Assembly: GCA_031414695.1 (NCBI GenBank)
Contig: JANNWG010000018.1
Span: 7,432-71,431 of the forward strand
Length of the DNA stretch: 64,000 nucleotides
Reading direction: 5' to 3'
DNA from: UKL13-2 sp031414695
GTDB taxonomy: Bacteria > Pseudomonadota > Gammaproteobacteria > Burkholderiales > Usitatibacteraceae
This document shows, piece by piece, positions 49,794-59,804 of this stretch. Each line of letters opens with the position of its first letter. The first letter of the stretch is position 1. The notes beneath the pieces are model-generated. The model saw only the letters and a program-made list of their open reading frames with translations, did no database searches and was not told the origin of the DNA. Both the position numbers and the translations under genes were made by a program.

Positions 49794-50549
49794 TCAAAGA
49801 TTGCAGTAGGCTAGACTAAATTCAACATCCTGCTCAAACACTTTTGTTCGCTGCACGCTTCCAGGAATGGTAAAGCGGATATTAAGTGCGTACTTGTTGG
49901 CGCTAATTTCTGGCACGCACGGTAAATCTCGCGGGATAGTCAGACGCAACATGTGCGCGGCGCGTTCCATCGGCATTTGCTGGAAAAGCCCGCGTACCGC
50001 CACAAAGGGTAATGTTTTGCCACTTTCGCGCAAAACACGCAGGACAATCCTCAACGCGACACCAATGGCGGCTAAGGGTGAAAGCCATTTTTGCAAATCT
50101 TCACGACGCGCATCACTCTCACGATGTTGCCAATGATGGTAGGAGGGCAAATCAAATTCACAGGTACCACCTGGTATAGCCGCGCGTTGTTTTATGGTCA
50201 TTAGCCATTCATTTTCGCGTAAATGCTGACCCGTCTTGCCAGAAAGCGCCAACAATGCTTGAAAAGCGGATTCGATTTCTTCCACAACGCTATCAAGTTT
50301 CTCGACTGAAATAGCCGGATTTTCACGCAATGCTTCTAAGAAAAGTCGCTGCCGGTCAAGCTCTTGCAATAGGTCTGATTTTAAATCGCCGCGACTGGCG
50401 ACTTCCAAAATTTCAAAAATACTGTTGAGCGCCATTTGATGATCAAGCGGCGTTTCTTTCGCGATAAAAAACGCAACACGATCGAAGAGGTCCTCGAGTC
50501 GGAGTAGCGTGCGGATGCGCTCGTTTAAGGGATATTCGTAGGTGATCAC
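49794..50549 (-). CDS. zapD: Cell division protein ZapD
   Basis: A 251-residue cytosolic protein (formerly YacF) that bundles FtsZ filaments at the division ring. The start ITYEYPLNERIRTLLRLEDLF matches the family; a helical N-terminal half and a beta-rich C-terminal half follow. The start codon is GTG at 50549, since no ATG fits that conserved start. Confidence 0.95.
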   Translation of the reverse strand: MITYEYPLNERIRTLLRLEDLFDRVAFFIAKETPLDHQMALNSIFEILEVASRGDLKSDLLQELDRQRLFLEALRENPAISVEKLDSVVEEIESAFQALLALSGKTGQHLRENEWLMTIKQRAAIPGGTCEFDLPSYHHWQHRESDARREDLQKWLSPLAAIGVALRIVLRVLRESGKTLPFVAVRGLFQQMPMERAAHMLRLTIPRDLPCVPEISANKYALNIRFTIPGSVQRTKVFEQDVEFSLAYCNL

Positions 50550-50641
50550 GACCGGCGATAGTGTTTATTTGTGTCAGTTTGGTGCATCCAAACAACTAAG
50601 TCGCCATTGTGAACCAACCGGCGACGGTTCGCAAATAATGC

Positions 50642-51253
50642 TCACATTTGCATCTTAGGCGTTGCGATTAGATAACGGCAATGTAGTGCCTCAACCTGCA
50701 CGCGAAGCTGGTCAAATCCCGCTTCGTTATGCACCACATCATCTGCCAACTGCAAGCGAATTTGCCGAGGCGCTTGCGCCTTTAGGATGAGATTAACCTC
50801 ATCAGCGCTAAGTTTAGAGCGTGACATCACACGATTTAGTTGCGTTTCTATCGCGCAATCAACTGTTAAGGTGCGCCAAATAATTGAACGAAATGTCATG
50901 CGTTCAAATAACAACGGGATGGCTAAGATGGCGTACGCAGAAGGAGGCAGCGCCGTTATGGCTTCATTTACGCTATCGCGAATCAGTGGATGCAATATCG
51001 CTTCGAGCTTTTGTCGCGCTTTGGGGTCATTAAACACTAAAGCGCGCATTTTGGAACGCGCCATTCCGCCACCACTTTCAAGCATTTCTGCTCCGAACGC
51101 CTCGCCAATAGGCGCGTTTGCGATTCCGTTTACCGCTGTTAATTCGTGTGCAATTCTATCGGTATCAATAACCGCAATGCCCAATGACAAAAAAATATCC
51201 GCTACAGCGGATTTACCAGAGCCTATACCACCGGTAAGTCCGACAATATTCAT
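50642..51253 (-). CDS. coaE: Dephospho-CoA kinase
   Basis: A 203-residue cytosolic kinase, last step of coenzyme A synthesis. P-loop GLTGGIGSGKS, then VIDTDRIAHE and the lid region (RSKLSADEVNLILKAQAP) are all present. ATG 51253 overlaps the pilD stop (ATGA), so it is coupled to pilD. The upstream in-frame codon at 51277 is unneeded. Confidence 0.96.
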   Translation of the reverse strand: MNIVGLTGGIGSGKSAVADIFLSLGIAVIDTDRIAHELTAVNGIANAPIGEAFGAEMLESGGGMARSKMRALVFNDPKARQKLEAILHPLIRDSVNEAITALPPSAYAILAIPLLFERMTFRSIIWRTLTVDCAIETQLNRVMSRSKLSADEVNLILKAQAPRQIRLQLADDVVHNEAGFDQLRVQVEALHCRYLIATPKMQM

Positions 51254-52146
51254 GCGCGCCCGAGTGTCCAGTACCATTTGTTAAGCTCATTTCCCCACAG
51301 CAATGCAATGAATCCGGCTGCGGCCAAATAAGGGCCGAATGGGATTTTTGCGCCTTTTTCGCGTCCGTATATGGCGATACCAATAATGCCAACTACCGCA
51401 CCCACCATCGCCGATAGCAAGATCACTTGCCCCAACATTTGCCAGCCTAGCCACGCACCAACAGCAGCAAGTAATTTGAAATCCCCGTAACCCATGCCTT
51501 CTTTTTTGGTGAGCAGCTTAAATAACCAGTACACACTCCATAGCGCCAAATAGCCAAATACCGCACCAAATAGGGCGGATGGTAATGTCGTGAAAACACC
51601 AAATACATTCACAATCAGCCCTGCCCACATCAGCGGCAAGGTGATATCGTCCGGTAATAAAGTGGTGTCAGCGTCTATAAAAGTGAGCGCTATCAATGCC
51701 CAGGTAAAACCAATCGCGCACGCAGCGGCTAGCGACACACCAAATTTCCAAGCGAGAAAGGCGGTGAGAACGCCAGTAAGCGCTTCAATGGCAGGGTAGC
51801 GCAGGCTGATTTTGGTTTTACAGGCAGAGCATTTGCCCCCTAAAACCATGTAGCTAATAACCGGAATGTTCTCAATTGCGGTAATCATATGTCCGCAGGA
51901 TGGACACGCCGAGCGCGGCACGACCAGATTATATTTAGCTGCTGGCTTAGCTGCCGCTGCTGCGGCTTCTTTTTCAGCAAGCTCAGGGTGCAGGTACTCG
52001 GTACATTGCTGCTTCCAATCAGCCTGCATCATTTTCGGTAGGCGGTGAATCACCACATTGAGAAAACTACCAACCATGAGCCCGAGTACACCAAGCGTGC
52101 CTAGGTAGAACCAGCTATGTGCGCGAAACGCGTCGAGAATATCCAT
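51250..52146 (-). CDS. pilD: Type IV prepilin peptidase/N-methyltransferase
   Basis: A 298-residue bifunctional inner-membrane aspartic protease that cuts prepilin leaders and methylates the new N-terminus. Zinc-type cysteines are in the first loop (CPSCGH and CSACKTKI). The catalytic aspartates lie in FIDADTTLLPD and GYGDFKLLAA. About seven membrane segments. ATG 52146 fits family start MDILDAF. Confidence 0.96.
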   Translation of the reverse strand: MDILDAFRAHSWFYLGTLGVLGLMVGSFLNVVIHRLPKMMQADWKQQCTEYLHPELAEKEAAAAAAKPAAKYNLVVPRSACPSCGHMITAIENIPVISYMVLGGKCSACKTKISLRYPAIEALTGVLTAFLAWKFGVSLAAACAIGFTWALIALTFIDADTTLLPDDITLPLMWAGLIVNVFGVFTTLPSALFGAVFGYLALWSVYWLFKLLTKKEGMGYGDFKLLAAVGAWLGWQMLGQVILLSAMVGAVVGIIGIAIYGREKGAKIPFGPYLAAAGFIALLWGNELNKWYWTLGRA

Positions 52147-52242
52147 TTTTGTCTGAGGTTCGTGCGTCGAATGAGCGAAGTGCGTCTCCCACATCGCATA
52201 TTATTTTTGTTGCGCGTATTTTGGTGAGACACTTCTGAACGA

Positions 52243-53466
52243 TTACACCACGGCGCCCATTTTGAAAATTGGTAAGTACATCGCAATCACTAGGCCGCCA
52301 ATCAATACACCCAGCACCGCCATGATAAGCGGCTCCATCAAGCTCGCCAGGGCATCTACCGCGTCATCGACTTCTCGCTCAAAAAAATCTGCCACTTTGC
52401 CCAACATGCCATCCAGTGCGCCAGACTCTTCACCAATCGCGCACATTTGCAGCACCATATTTGGGAATAAGCCGCAATTTTGCATCGCCACTGTGAGACT
52501 TGATCCAGTGGAAACCTCTGCTTGAATTTTCTTCGTGGCAATCGTATAAACCCTGTTACCTGCAGCCCCTGCAACTGAATCAAGCGCCTCAACCAGTGGC
52601 ACACCGGCTGCAAACATGGTGGACAGCGTACGCGTCCAGCGAGCAATCGTGGCTTTACGCACCATGTCACCGAATATCGGCGCTTTTAACATCAAGCGAT
52701 CCATTGTAAACTGCATTTTTTCGCTACGCCGAAAGGCATTCATAAATAGCCAAATACCACCGCCAATTGCGCTAAACATAATGTACCAATAGCTGACGAA
52801 GAAATCTGACATTTGCATGACGATCACTGTTGGCGCTGGAAGGCTTGCGCCGAAGCCTTGGAATAGCTCTTTGAATTGCGGAATCACGAAGATCATAATG
52901 ACGGCGGTCACGACGAACGCAACAACCATAATCGAGATGGGGTAAAACAACGCCTTTTTTATCTTGCCGCGGATTGCCATCATTTTTTCTTTGTACACCG
53001 CCAAACGATCAAGTAGCATATCCAAAATACCTGCCTGCTCGCCTGCCGCGACTAAATTACAATATAAATTATCAAAATACAGCGGATATTTTCGAAAGGC
53101 TTGCGCTAAGCTTGAACCTGTTTCAACCTCTGTTTTAATTTCCATCAATAGGCGCGTCACTGATGGATTGCTATGGCCTTTTGCAACGATATCAAACGCT
53201 TGCAGTAACGGCACACCGGCTTTCATCATCGTAGCTAATTGACGGGTAAAAAACGCAATATCTTGGTCAGTAATTTTTTTACCGCTACCGCTGGAGGCTT
53301 TTTTAACCTTGGCATTTTGTATACCTTGGCGGCGCAATGTGGCGTTAACAATATTTTCACCAGAGGCGCGCATTTCACCTTTAACAATCTTGCCAGATTT
53401 ATCTTTACCTTCCCAAGTGTAGAGATAAACTTTTACATCTTTAGATGGTTTTGCAATCGCTGCCAT
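52243..53466 (-). CDS. pilC: Type IV pilus inner-membrane platform protein PilC
   Basis: A 407-residue platform protein on which the pilus motor acts. Two T2SSF domains (about 75-195 and 275-400): FFTRQLATMMKAGVPLLQAF and WTRTLSTMFAAGVPLVEALD open them. Three membrane spans. Directly after pilB in the usual order pilB-pilC-pilD. Confidence 0.96.
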   Translation of the reverse strand: MAAIAKPSKDVKVYLYTWEGKDKSGKIVKGEMRASGENIVNATLRRQGIQNAKVKKASSGSGKKITDQDIAFFTRQLATMMKAGVPLLQAFDIVAKGHSNPSVTRLLMEIKTEVETGSSLAQAFRKYPLYFDNLYCNLVAAGEQAGILDMLLDRLAVYKEKMMAIRGKIKKALFYPISIMVVAFVVTAVIMIFVIPQFKELFQGFGASLPAPTVIVMQMSDFFVSYWYIMFSAIGGGIWLFMNAFRRSEKMQFTMDRLMLKAPIFGDMVRKATIARWTRTLSTMFAAGVPLVEALDSVAGAAGNRVYTIATKKIQAEVSTGSSLTVAMQNCGLFPNMVLQMCAIGEESGALDGMLGKVADFFEREVDDAVDALASLMEPLIMAVLGVLIGGLVIAMYLPIFKMGAVV

Positions 53467-53510
53467 GTGTTGCTCCTTAATGCCGTAGGCATTTTTTAAA
53501 TCGTACTCAG

Positions 53511-55238
53511 TTATTCGTTAGTGACTGACTCAATCTCTGCAAGTGAAGTCATTCCTGCTTTGACTTTGCGTAACCCCGATTGCCGTAAATCAGCTATGCC
53601 TTCTTTGGCAGCTTGGTCGGCTATGTCAATTGAAGTACCATTTCCCATGATGATGCGTGTCATTGCATCAGTAATTGGCATCACCTGATAAATACCGCAA
53701 CGTCCCTTGTACCCGCTATTCTTGCATATGTCGCAGCCAACTGCGCCATAGGGTTGCCAAGAGCCATCAAGCTCCTCTTCTTTGAAGCCTGCTCGCAGCA
53801 GCACGTCTTTGGGTAAATCAATTGGCCGCTTGCATGAGCATAACTTACGCGCCAAGCGTTGTGCTGTGATCAATATCACGCTAGTGGCGATATTGAATGG
53901 CGCAATGCCCATGTTCATGAGTCGCGTCAGCGTCGATGGTGCGTCGTTAGTGTGCAGGGTTGAGAGCACCATATGCCCTGTTTGCGCTGCCTTAATGGCG
54001 ATTTCACCGGTCTCAATATCGCGGATCTCACCGACCATAATGATGTCTGGGTCTTGGCGCAAAAATGACTTTAAGGCGACAGAAAATGTTAAACCGGCTT
54101 TATCGTTAACGTTGACTTGGTTAATACCGGGCAAATTAATCTCACAAGGATCTTCTGCCGTAGCGATATTAATGCCTGGTTTATTCAAAATATTTAGGCA
54201 GGTATAAAGCGATACCGTTTTACCTGAGCCTGTTGGACCAGTAACAAGCACCATGCCGTATGGGCGGCCGATGGCGTGCAGCAGCGCCTCGCGTTGTTCA
54301 GGCTCATAGCCCAATGCCTCGATGCCGAGTGTCGCGCTCGAGGGATCGAGAATACGCATACAAATTTTTTCGCCAAACATGGTTGGCAAGGTGGATACGC
54401 GAAAATCAATCGCACGAGTGGCAGATAGTCTCAATTTCATCCGGCCATCTTGCGGCACGCGCTTCTCTGAAATATCGAGCCTTGACACCACCTTTATGCG
54501 CGAGGCAATTTTTTCTTTAATGGCTAATGGCGGCTGCGCGACATCATACAAAATGCCATCCATACGATAGCGAATGCGGTAGAACTTTTCATAGGGCTCG
54601 AAATGAATATCTGAAGCCCCGCCATTGATCGCATCAAGCAATACTTTTTGCACGTATTTGACCACGGGGGCATCATCGATTTCTTCTACAACGCCACTAC
54701 TATTAGCGTCTTCGCCTGCGCTTAAGTCATCACCCAAGTCGATGTTCTCGAGCGAAGTCTCATCGCCAATCATGGTGTCGAGCGTCTTTGCCCCTGACTC
54801 GCCGAATTTTTTCAGCAATATTGCGAGCTTATCTTCTTCAACAACAATGGGCTCAACAGTCGCACCTGTTGCAAACTTGAGCGCCGAAAAAGTTTCTTCG
54901 TTAGTTGGGTCTGAAGTGCCGACAAATAGGCGATTGCCGCGCTTATGAAGCGGAATTACGCGTTTAGTGCCAATCAGTTTGGTATCAATGAGATTGGTCG
55001 GCAGCAAATCGACATCAATCAAATTTAGATCAACAATGGGCACACCAAAGGTGGCCGAGGCAAAATTCGCCACATCGCGTGAAGTGGCTTTTTTTGAATG
55101 AATCAGCTGCTCGATAAAAGTCACGCCTGTTTTTTTGGCTTCAGCTTGAATAGCGTTAGCATCACCTTGGACGAGCTTACCCTGCTGCACTAGCGCGCGA
55201 GCAAGGGGACTCATCAGATTAGCGGCGGCTGCAGCCAT
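53511..55238 (-). CDS. pilB: Type IV pilus extension ATPase PilB
   Basis: A 575-residue hexameric motor that powers pilin assembly. The N-terminal region (1-150) is the T2SSE_N domain. Walker A is GPTGSGKTVSLY, the Asp box and Walker B lie in IIMVGEIRDIET, and the zinc cysteines are CSCKRP and CDICKNSGYKGRC. Pilin and retraction genes (pilA, pilT) are not in this window. Confidence 0.96.
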   Translation of the reverse strand: MAAAAANLMSPLARALVQQGKLVQGDANAIQAEAKKTGVTFIEQLIHSKKATSRDVANFASATFGVPIVDLNLIDVDLLPTNLIDTKLIGTKRVIPLHKRGNRLFVGTSDPTNEETFSALKFATGATVEPIVVEEDKLAILLKKFGESGAKTLDTMIGDETSLENIDLGDDLSAGEDANSSGVVEEIDDAPVVKYVQKVLLDAINGGASDIHFEPYEKFYRIRYRMDGILYDVAQPPLAIKEKIASRIKVVSRLDISEKRVPQDGRMKLRLSATRAIDFRVSTLPTMFGEKICMRILDPSSATLGIEALGYEPEQREALLHAIGRPYGMVLVTGPTGSGKTVSLYTCLNILNKPGINIATAEDPCEINLPGINQVNVNDKAGLTFSVALKSFLRQDPDIIMVGEIRDIETGEIAIKAAQTGHMVLSTLHTNDAPSTLTRLMNMGIAPFNIATSVILITAQRLARKLCSCKRPIDLPKDVLLRAGFKEEELDGSWQPYGAVGCDICKNSGYKGRCGIYQVMPITDAMTRIIMGNGTSIDIADQAAKEGIADLRQSGLRKVKAGMTSLAEIESVTNE

Positions 55239-55313
55239 GACTGTTTTGTGCTTATGTAAAGTTAATAAAACACATGATGCACCATCGCTAACCTATTGTA
55301 AAGATAGCGCATT

Positions 55314-55895
55314 TTACTTTTTTGATGAAGCCTTATCAGGGCTAACGTCGGCCAGCAATAATTTTTCAATTTCAAGCGTTATTTCAGTCGCCAACGGATC
55401 AGTGCGCGAGCCAAAACTACCCGCAGCGTTGCCATCACGGCCAATCAGATATTTATGAAAATTCCACTTTGGCCGTTGTCCAGTCGCTTTCCCTAACGCC
55501 TCGTGTAGTGGGTTAGCACTTCCCTCAACGACTGACGTTTTTGCCATCATGGGAAATTTGACTTTGAACGTCCGTTCGCAAAAGTCGGCGACTTCCGCGT
55601 TGTTACCGGGTTCTTGCTTGCCAAAATCATTCGCAGGAAAGCCAACTACGACCAAACCTTTCGCTTGATATTTGTCGTGCAACGCTTGAAGACCCTCGTA
55701 CTGTTTAGTGAAACCGCAATAGCTGGCGGTATTCACAACAAGCAAAACTTTGCCCGTGTATTGGCAAAAATTTGCCTTTTTCCCCTGCAGTGTTTCAAAT
55801 TGTTGATTCAGTAAGGGTGGGCAAGAAGCGTCAGCTGTTGTGGCGTGCAGGCTGCAAAAACACATTGCTGCGGCTAATAAAAAATTGATTCGCAC
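55314..55895 (-). CDS. Secreted glutathione peroxidase
   Basis: A 193-residue cysteine glutathione/thioredoxin peroxidase with an N-terminal signal peptide (1-23). The peroxidatic C60 is in VVNTASYCGFTKQYEGLQ; the catalytic Gln and Trp partners are in GFPANDFGKQEPG and KWNFHKYLI. The last residues are Lys/Ser-rich. It is expected to act in the periplasm. It is divergent from hemA. Confidence 0.93.
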   Translation of the reverse strand: MRINFLLAAAMCFCSLHATTADASCPPLLNQQFETLQGKKANFCQYTGKVLLVVNTASYCGFTKQYEGLQALHDKYQAKGLVVVGFPANDFGKQEPGNNAEVADFCERTFKVKFPMMAKTSVVEGSANPLHEALGKATGQRPKWNFHKYLIGRDGNAAGSFGSRTDPLATEITLEIEKLLLADVSPDKASSKK

Positions 55896-56034
55896 GAAAT
55901 AACTCCAAACAAAATAATTAATGAATGCACAATTTTACCGTTGAACTGTATAGGGCACGAAAGTGAGGCTGCTATAATTTTGGGTTAATTACAATTTCCA
56001 ATTTACCATTTACTAATTTGTCACTGTTTTACTA

Positions 56035-57360
56035 ATGCCCTTATTCGTCATAGGTCTTAACCATCACACAGCCTCCATCGACATTCGCGAAAAAGTCGCG
56101 TTTAGTAACGAGCGTCAGCGGCCTGCATTGGAGTCGCTTCGACTAGCCACAAAGGCGGATGAAGCGGTACTGGTCTCAACTTGCAATCGTACCGAGCTTT
56201 ATTTACGTGCAGATGACGTGTCAGTGATTGATCGAGCAACAACTTGGTTAAACAATACGCCAGAATCTGCATCCCTCCAAGGCGACATTTCACCTCATCT
56301 ATATCGCCACACTGATATTGAGGTGACTCGTCATGCGTTTCGAGTGGCTTCTGGTTTAGATTCGATGATTTTGGGTGAGCCGCAGATATTAGGACAAGTT
56401 AAATATGCGGTAAAAGTTGCAACTGAAGTTGGCGCCTTAGGCGGGCCACTCGCCAGACTCTTTCAGGATACCTTTCAAGTCGCTAAAAAAGTGCGGAGCG
56501 AGACCGAAATAGGCTCAGCCTCAGTCAATATGGCGGCCGCTTCGCTCAAGCTGGCAAAACAATTATTTGGCGATATCAGCGACATACGTGTGTTGTTCAT
56601 TGGCGTGGGTGAAATGATTCATTTATCGGCCACTCACTTTGCGGCGCAATCGCCTAAAGCCATTGTGGTGGCAAATCGTACTCTCGCACGCGGACGCGAA
56701 TTTGTCGCCGAATTTGCACAAGCCCATGCTTCGTCGATGACGGCCATTGCGTTATCGGAGTTACCTGATCGTATCCATGAGTTTGATGTGATTATTACGT
56801 CTACTGCGTCGAGCTTGCCTATTATTGGTAAGGGCGCGATTGAGCAAGCCTTAAAACGTCGCCGTCAAAAGCCGATGATGTTGGTAGATTTGGCGGTGCC
56901 GCGCGATATCGAAACAGCGGTAGGCGCCCTTGAAGACGTGTACCTTTACACACTAGACACGCTAGGCAAAATGCTTCAGCAAAATATGGCGCGCCGCGAA
57001 CAAGCCGTGTCAGCGGCCGAAGATATCATTCAGCTCCACGCGGGTCTTTATATGGAATGGCTGAGTGGGCGGGTAGCGGTGCCGGTGATCCAGCAGCTAC
57101 GCGCCAGAGCTGATCAGTATCGGCAAATTGAGCTAGAGCGCGCTAAAAAAATGTTGGCCAAAGGCGATAGTCCTGCGCGCGTGATTGAAGCCTTAGCCAA
57201 TGGGCTGACAAATAAATTTTTGCATCACCCAATGGATGCACTCCGGCGCGTTTCGCCGACCGAGCGCGAATCGTTGGCCGATGCGCTTGCCATGCTTTAC
57301 CCACGTGAAGCCGGTCATGATGAACCAAACAATAATGCAATTACAGAAGAAGAAAAATGA
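56035..57360 (+). CDS. hemA: Glutamyl-tRNA reductase
   Basis: A 441-residue NADPH-dependent enzyme that makes glutamate-1-semialdehyde, the first step of C5 heme synthesis. Catalytic Cys is in VSTCNRTELYL; GLNHHTASIDIREK starts it; the Rossmann domain has FIGVGEMIHLSATHF and LAVPRDIE. A C-terminal dimerisation helix follows. It overlaps the prfA start (ATGA at 57357). Confidence 0.97.
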   Translation: MPLFVIGLNHHTASIDIREKVAFSNERQRPALESLRLATKADEAVLVSTCNRTELYLRADDVSVIDRATTWLNNTPESASLQGDISPHLYRHTDIEVTRHAFRVASGLDSMILGEPQILGQVKYAVKVATEVGALGGPLARLFQDTFQVAKKVRSETEIGSASVNMAAASLKLAKQLFGDISDIRVLFIGVGEMIHLSATHFAAQSPKAIVVANRTLARGREFVAEFAQAHASSMTAIALSELPDRIHEFDVIITSTASSLPIIGKGAIEQALKRRRQKPMMLVDLAVPRDIETAVGALEDVYLYTLDTLGKMLQQNMARREQAVSAAEDIIQLHAGLYMEWLSGRVAVPVIQQLRARADQYRQIELERAKKMLAKGDSPARVIEALANGLTNKFLHHPMDALRRVSPTERESLADALAMLYPREAGHDEPNNNAITEEEK

Positions 57361-58436
57361 AAGCCTCCATCCAGCAAAAATTACAATCACTGGTGGATCG
57401 CTTAGCCGACATCGATGGCTTATTGGGGGCGCCTGATGTTGTCAACGATATGGACAGCTACCGCAAAATCACTAAGGAACACGCTGAGTTAGCCCCTGTG
57501 GTGGCGCTGTTTAATGACTACCTTAATGCTGAAAAAGATTTGGCGGCGGCTGAGGACATGGCAAAAGACCCGGAGATGCGCGACTTTGCGGAAGAGGAAA
57601 TCAAATCAAGCAAAGTGTTACTCGAATCCATCGACGCGTCACTACAAAAAGCGTTGCTGCCCAAAGATCCAAATGACGATAAAAATATTTTTATCGAAGT
57701 ACGCGGCGGCACGGGGGGAGACGAATCAGCCTTGTTCGCAGGGGATTTATTTCGCATGTACACCCGCTATGCGGAGCGCCAGCGCTGGCAGGTTGAAATT
57801 ATTTCAGAGTCACTTGGTGAAGTTGGCGGCTACAAAGAAGTCATTGCACGTATCGTCGGCCAAGGGGCGTATTCGCGCTTGAAATTTGAGTCCGGCGGGC
57901 ATCGTGTGCAGCGCGTGCCAGCTACTGAGACACAAGGCCGTATCCACACATCTGCGGCTACCGTTGCCATCATGGCCGAAGCCGATGATGTGTCTGATGT
58001 TGTGATCAATCCAGCTGACGTGCGTGTTGATACCTTTCGCGCCTCTGGTGCAGGCGGACAGCACATTAACAAAACCGACTCGGCTGTGCGTTTAACGCAC
58101 GCACCCACCGGCATTGTGGTGGAGTGCCAAGATGGCCGCTCGCAGCACAAAAATAAAGAGCAGGCGTTTAAAGTGCTGGCGGCGCGCATCAAAGATAAGC
58201 AAACCCGCGAGCAACAGTCAAAAGAAGCCGCAGAACGTAAATCACTCATTGGCTCAGGCGATAGAAGTGAGCGTATTCGCACCTACAATTTTCCGCAAGG
58301 CCGCGTTACGGATCACCGCATTAACTTAACGCTCTATAAAATTGATTTCATCATGGATGGCGAATTAAGTGATCTCACCAATGCGTTAATTGCGGAGCAT
58401 CAGGCAGAGCAATTGGCCTCATTAGTTGATCGGTAG
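57357..58436 (+). CDS. prfA: Peptide chain release factor 1
   Basis: A 359-residue release factor for UAA and UAG stop codons. The GGQ motif is in FRASGAGGQHINKTDSA, and the P-x-T anticodon-like motif is in RVPATETQGRIH. Full length. Follows hemA with a 4-base overlap; prmC, its methyltransferase, follows, a functional trio often found together. Confidence 0.97.
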   Translation: MKASIQQKLQSLVDRLADIDGLLGAPDVVNDMDSYRKITKEHAELAPVVALFNDYLNAEKDLAAAEDMAKDPEMRDFAEEEIKSSKVLLESIDASLQKALLPKDPNDDKNIFIEVRGGTGGDESALFAGDLFRMYTRYAERQRWQVEIISESLGEVGGYKEVIARIVGQGAYSRLKFESGGHRVQRVPATETQGRIHTSAATVAIMAEADDVSDVVINPADVRVDTFRASGAGGQHINKTDSAVRLTHAPTGIVVECQDGRSQHKNKEQAFKVLAARIKDKQTREQQSKEAAERKSLIGSGDRSERIRTYNFPQGRVTDHRINLTLYKIDFIMDGELSDLTNALIAEHQAEQLASLVDR

Positions 58437-58463
58437 TGGTAAAGCGTGAACGGTGAACAGTGA

Positions 58464-59315
58464 ATGTTGAACAGCGTTGGTGAATCGTTAGCAGCGGCTT
58501 ATCGTCAGATTGACAAATTTGACGCGCAATATTTGTTATCAAACATGTTGGGCGTTTCCCGCGCGAGCTTGATTGCGCATACTCAGCGCATCTTAACCAA
58601 TGAAGAAGACGCGCAATTTCAATTGCGATTAGAAGCGCGCACGAAAGGCGTGCCCGTCGCGCAAATTATCGGTAAACGCGAATTTTATGGCCGCGACTTT
58701 GCCATCAACGCGAATGTATTGATTCCACGCCCAGAAACGGAATTATTAATAACACTAGCATTGGCGAGCATCTCCAGCACAATATTGCCCAAAGTGACCG
58801 TCGATATTAGAGTTTGTGATTTAGGTACAGGCAGTGGCGCGATAGCGATTACGATTGCATGTGAGGCGCCGCAGTGCAAAGTTATTGCGGTGGATAAATC
58901 CCCATTAGCAATCAAACTCGCTGAAGAAAACGCGACACAATTAAACGCTAAGGTGACGTTTCTTCAAAGCGATTGGTATAGCGCGTTAAAAAATCAGACA
59001 TTCGATCTAATCGTCGCCAATCCGCCCTACATCGCTAAGGATGACCCACATTTGTCACTTGGTGATTTGCGTTTTGAACCAACGATGGCGTTAACAGATG
59101 AAAGCGAAGACGGCCTCTCGTCCATTCGCGTTATCGTCAACAAAGCGCCACAACATTTGTTGGATGGCGGCACACTCATGATTGAGCATGGCTATGACCA
59201 AGCCGCGCGTGTACGTGATATTTTTATTGCCGCAGGCATGACTGATGTGAAATCTGAATGCGACTTAGCCGGCATTGAACGCGTCACGCTTGGAAGGCTT
59301 CACCAAGCCGTATAA
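58464..59315 (+). CDS. prmC: Release factor glutamine methyltransferase
   Basis: A 283-residue SAM enzyme that methylates the glutamine of the GGQ motif in release factors. It has VCDLGTGSGAIAITIACEAP for SAM and the catalytic N-P-P-Y (IVANPPYIAKDDPHL). The start at 58464 (MLNSVGESLAAAY) is preceded by sequence rich in GTGAA. Some of the N-terminal helical domain that recognises the factor is present. Confidence 0.95.
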   Translation: MLNSVGESLAAAYRQIDKFDAQYLLSNMLGVSRASLIAHTQRILTNEEDAQFQLRLEARTKGVPVAQIIGKREFYGRDFAINANVLIPRPETELLITLALASISSTILPKVTVDIRVCDLGTGSGAIAITIACEAPQCKVIAVDKSPLAIKLAEENATQLNAKVTFLQSDWYSALKNQTFDLIVANPPYIAKDDPHLSLGDLRFEPTMALTDESEDGLSSIRVIVNKAPQHLLDGGTLMIEHGYDQAARVRDIFIAAGMTDVKSECDLAGIERVTLGRLHQAV

Positions 59316-59336
59316 TTTAGTTACGTCGTTCACTCA

Positions 59337-59409
59337 ACCACCGTTCACCCTGAGGTATCGAAGGGCTTTCTTCGACAAGACCCTTCGATAACTCAGTGTG
59401 AACGGTGGT
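59337..59409. repeat. Family A core hairpin, simple copy
   Basis: Perfect 12-bp arms ACCACCGTTCAC and GTGAACGGTGGT with an interior CCTGAGGTATCGAAGGGC paired to CCCTTCGATAACTCAG. It lacks the GGGAACTTCT-type ends of other family A copies. It lies between prmC and grxD. Confidence 0.7.
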
Positions 59410-59474
59410 GTTAATTCGTACTGCACCAGTTAGTAATTTAGTCATTCAATTTATTCCCACAAAGCGAGCACTCC

Positions 59475-59789
59475 ATGAGCACACAAGACAAAATCCGCGA
59501 CATTGTTACCAGCCATCCAGTCGTATTATTTATGAAGGGCTCACCGCAATTTCCGATGTGCGGATTTTCAGCCTCCGCCACGCAGTTACTCAAGGCTAAC
59601 GGTGTTGATAAACCGTTCACGGTCGATGTGCTGCAAGACGAAGAAATTCGCCAAGGCATTAAGGAATACGCCAATTGGCCGACCATTCCACAGCTATATG
59701 TGAGTGGCGAATTTGTTGGCGGTGCGGATATTTTGCGTGAGATGCACCAGTCAGGTGAATTGCAGCCATTATTGAGCTCCGCGAAATAA
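59475..59789 (+). CDS. grxD: Monothiol glutaredoxin
   Basis: A 104-residue cytosolic glutaredoxin with the C29-G-F-S active site (GSPQFPMCGFSASATQLLK), which binds and carries [2Fe-2S] clusters with glutathione. NWPTIPQLYVSGEFVGGADI is the conserved C-terminal part. Next to prmC in many betaproteobacteria. Confidence 0.97.
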   Translation: MSTQDKIRDIVTSHPVVLFMKGSPQFPMCGFSASATQLLKANGVDKPFTVDVLQDEEIRQGIKEYANWPTIPQLYVSGEFVGGADILREMHQSGELQPLLSSAK

Positions 59790-59804
59790 TTTTATTTAGT
59801 CCAC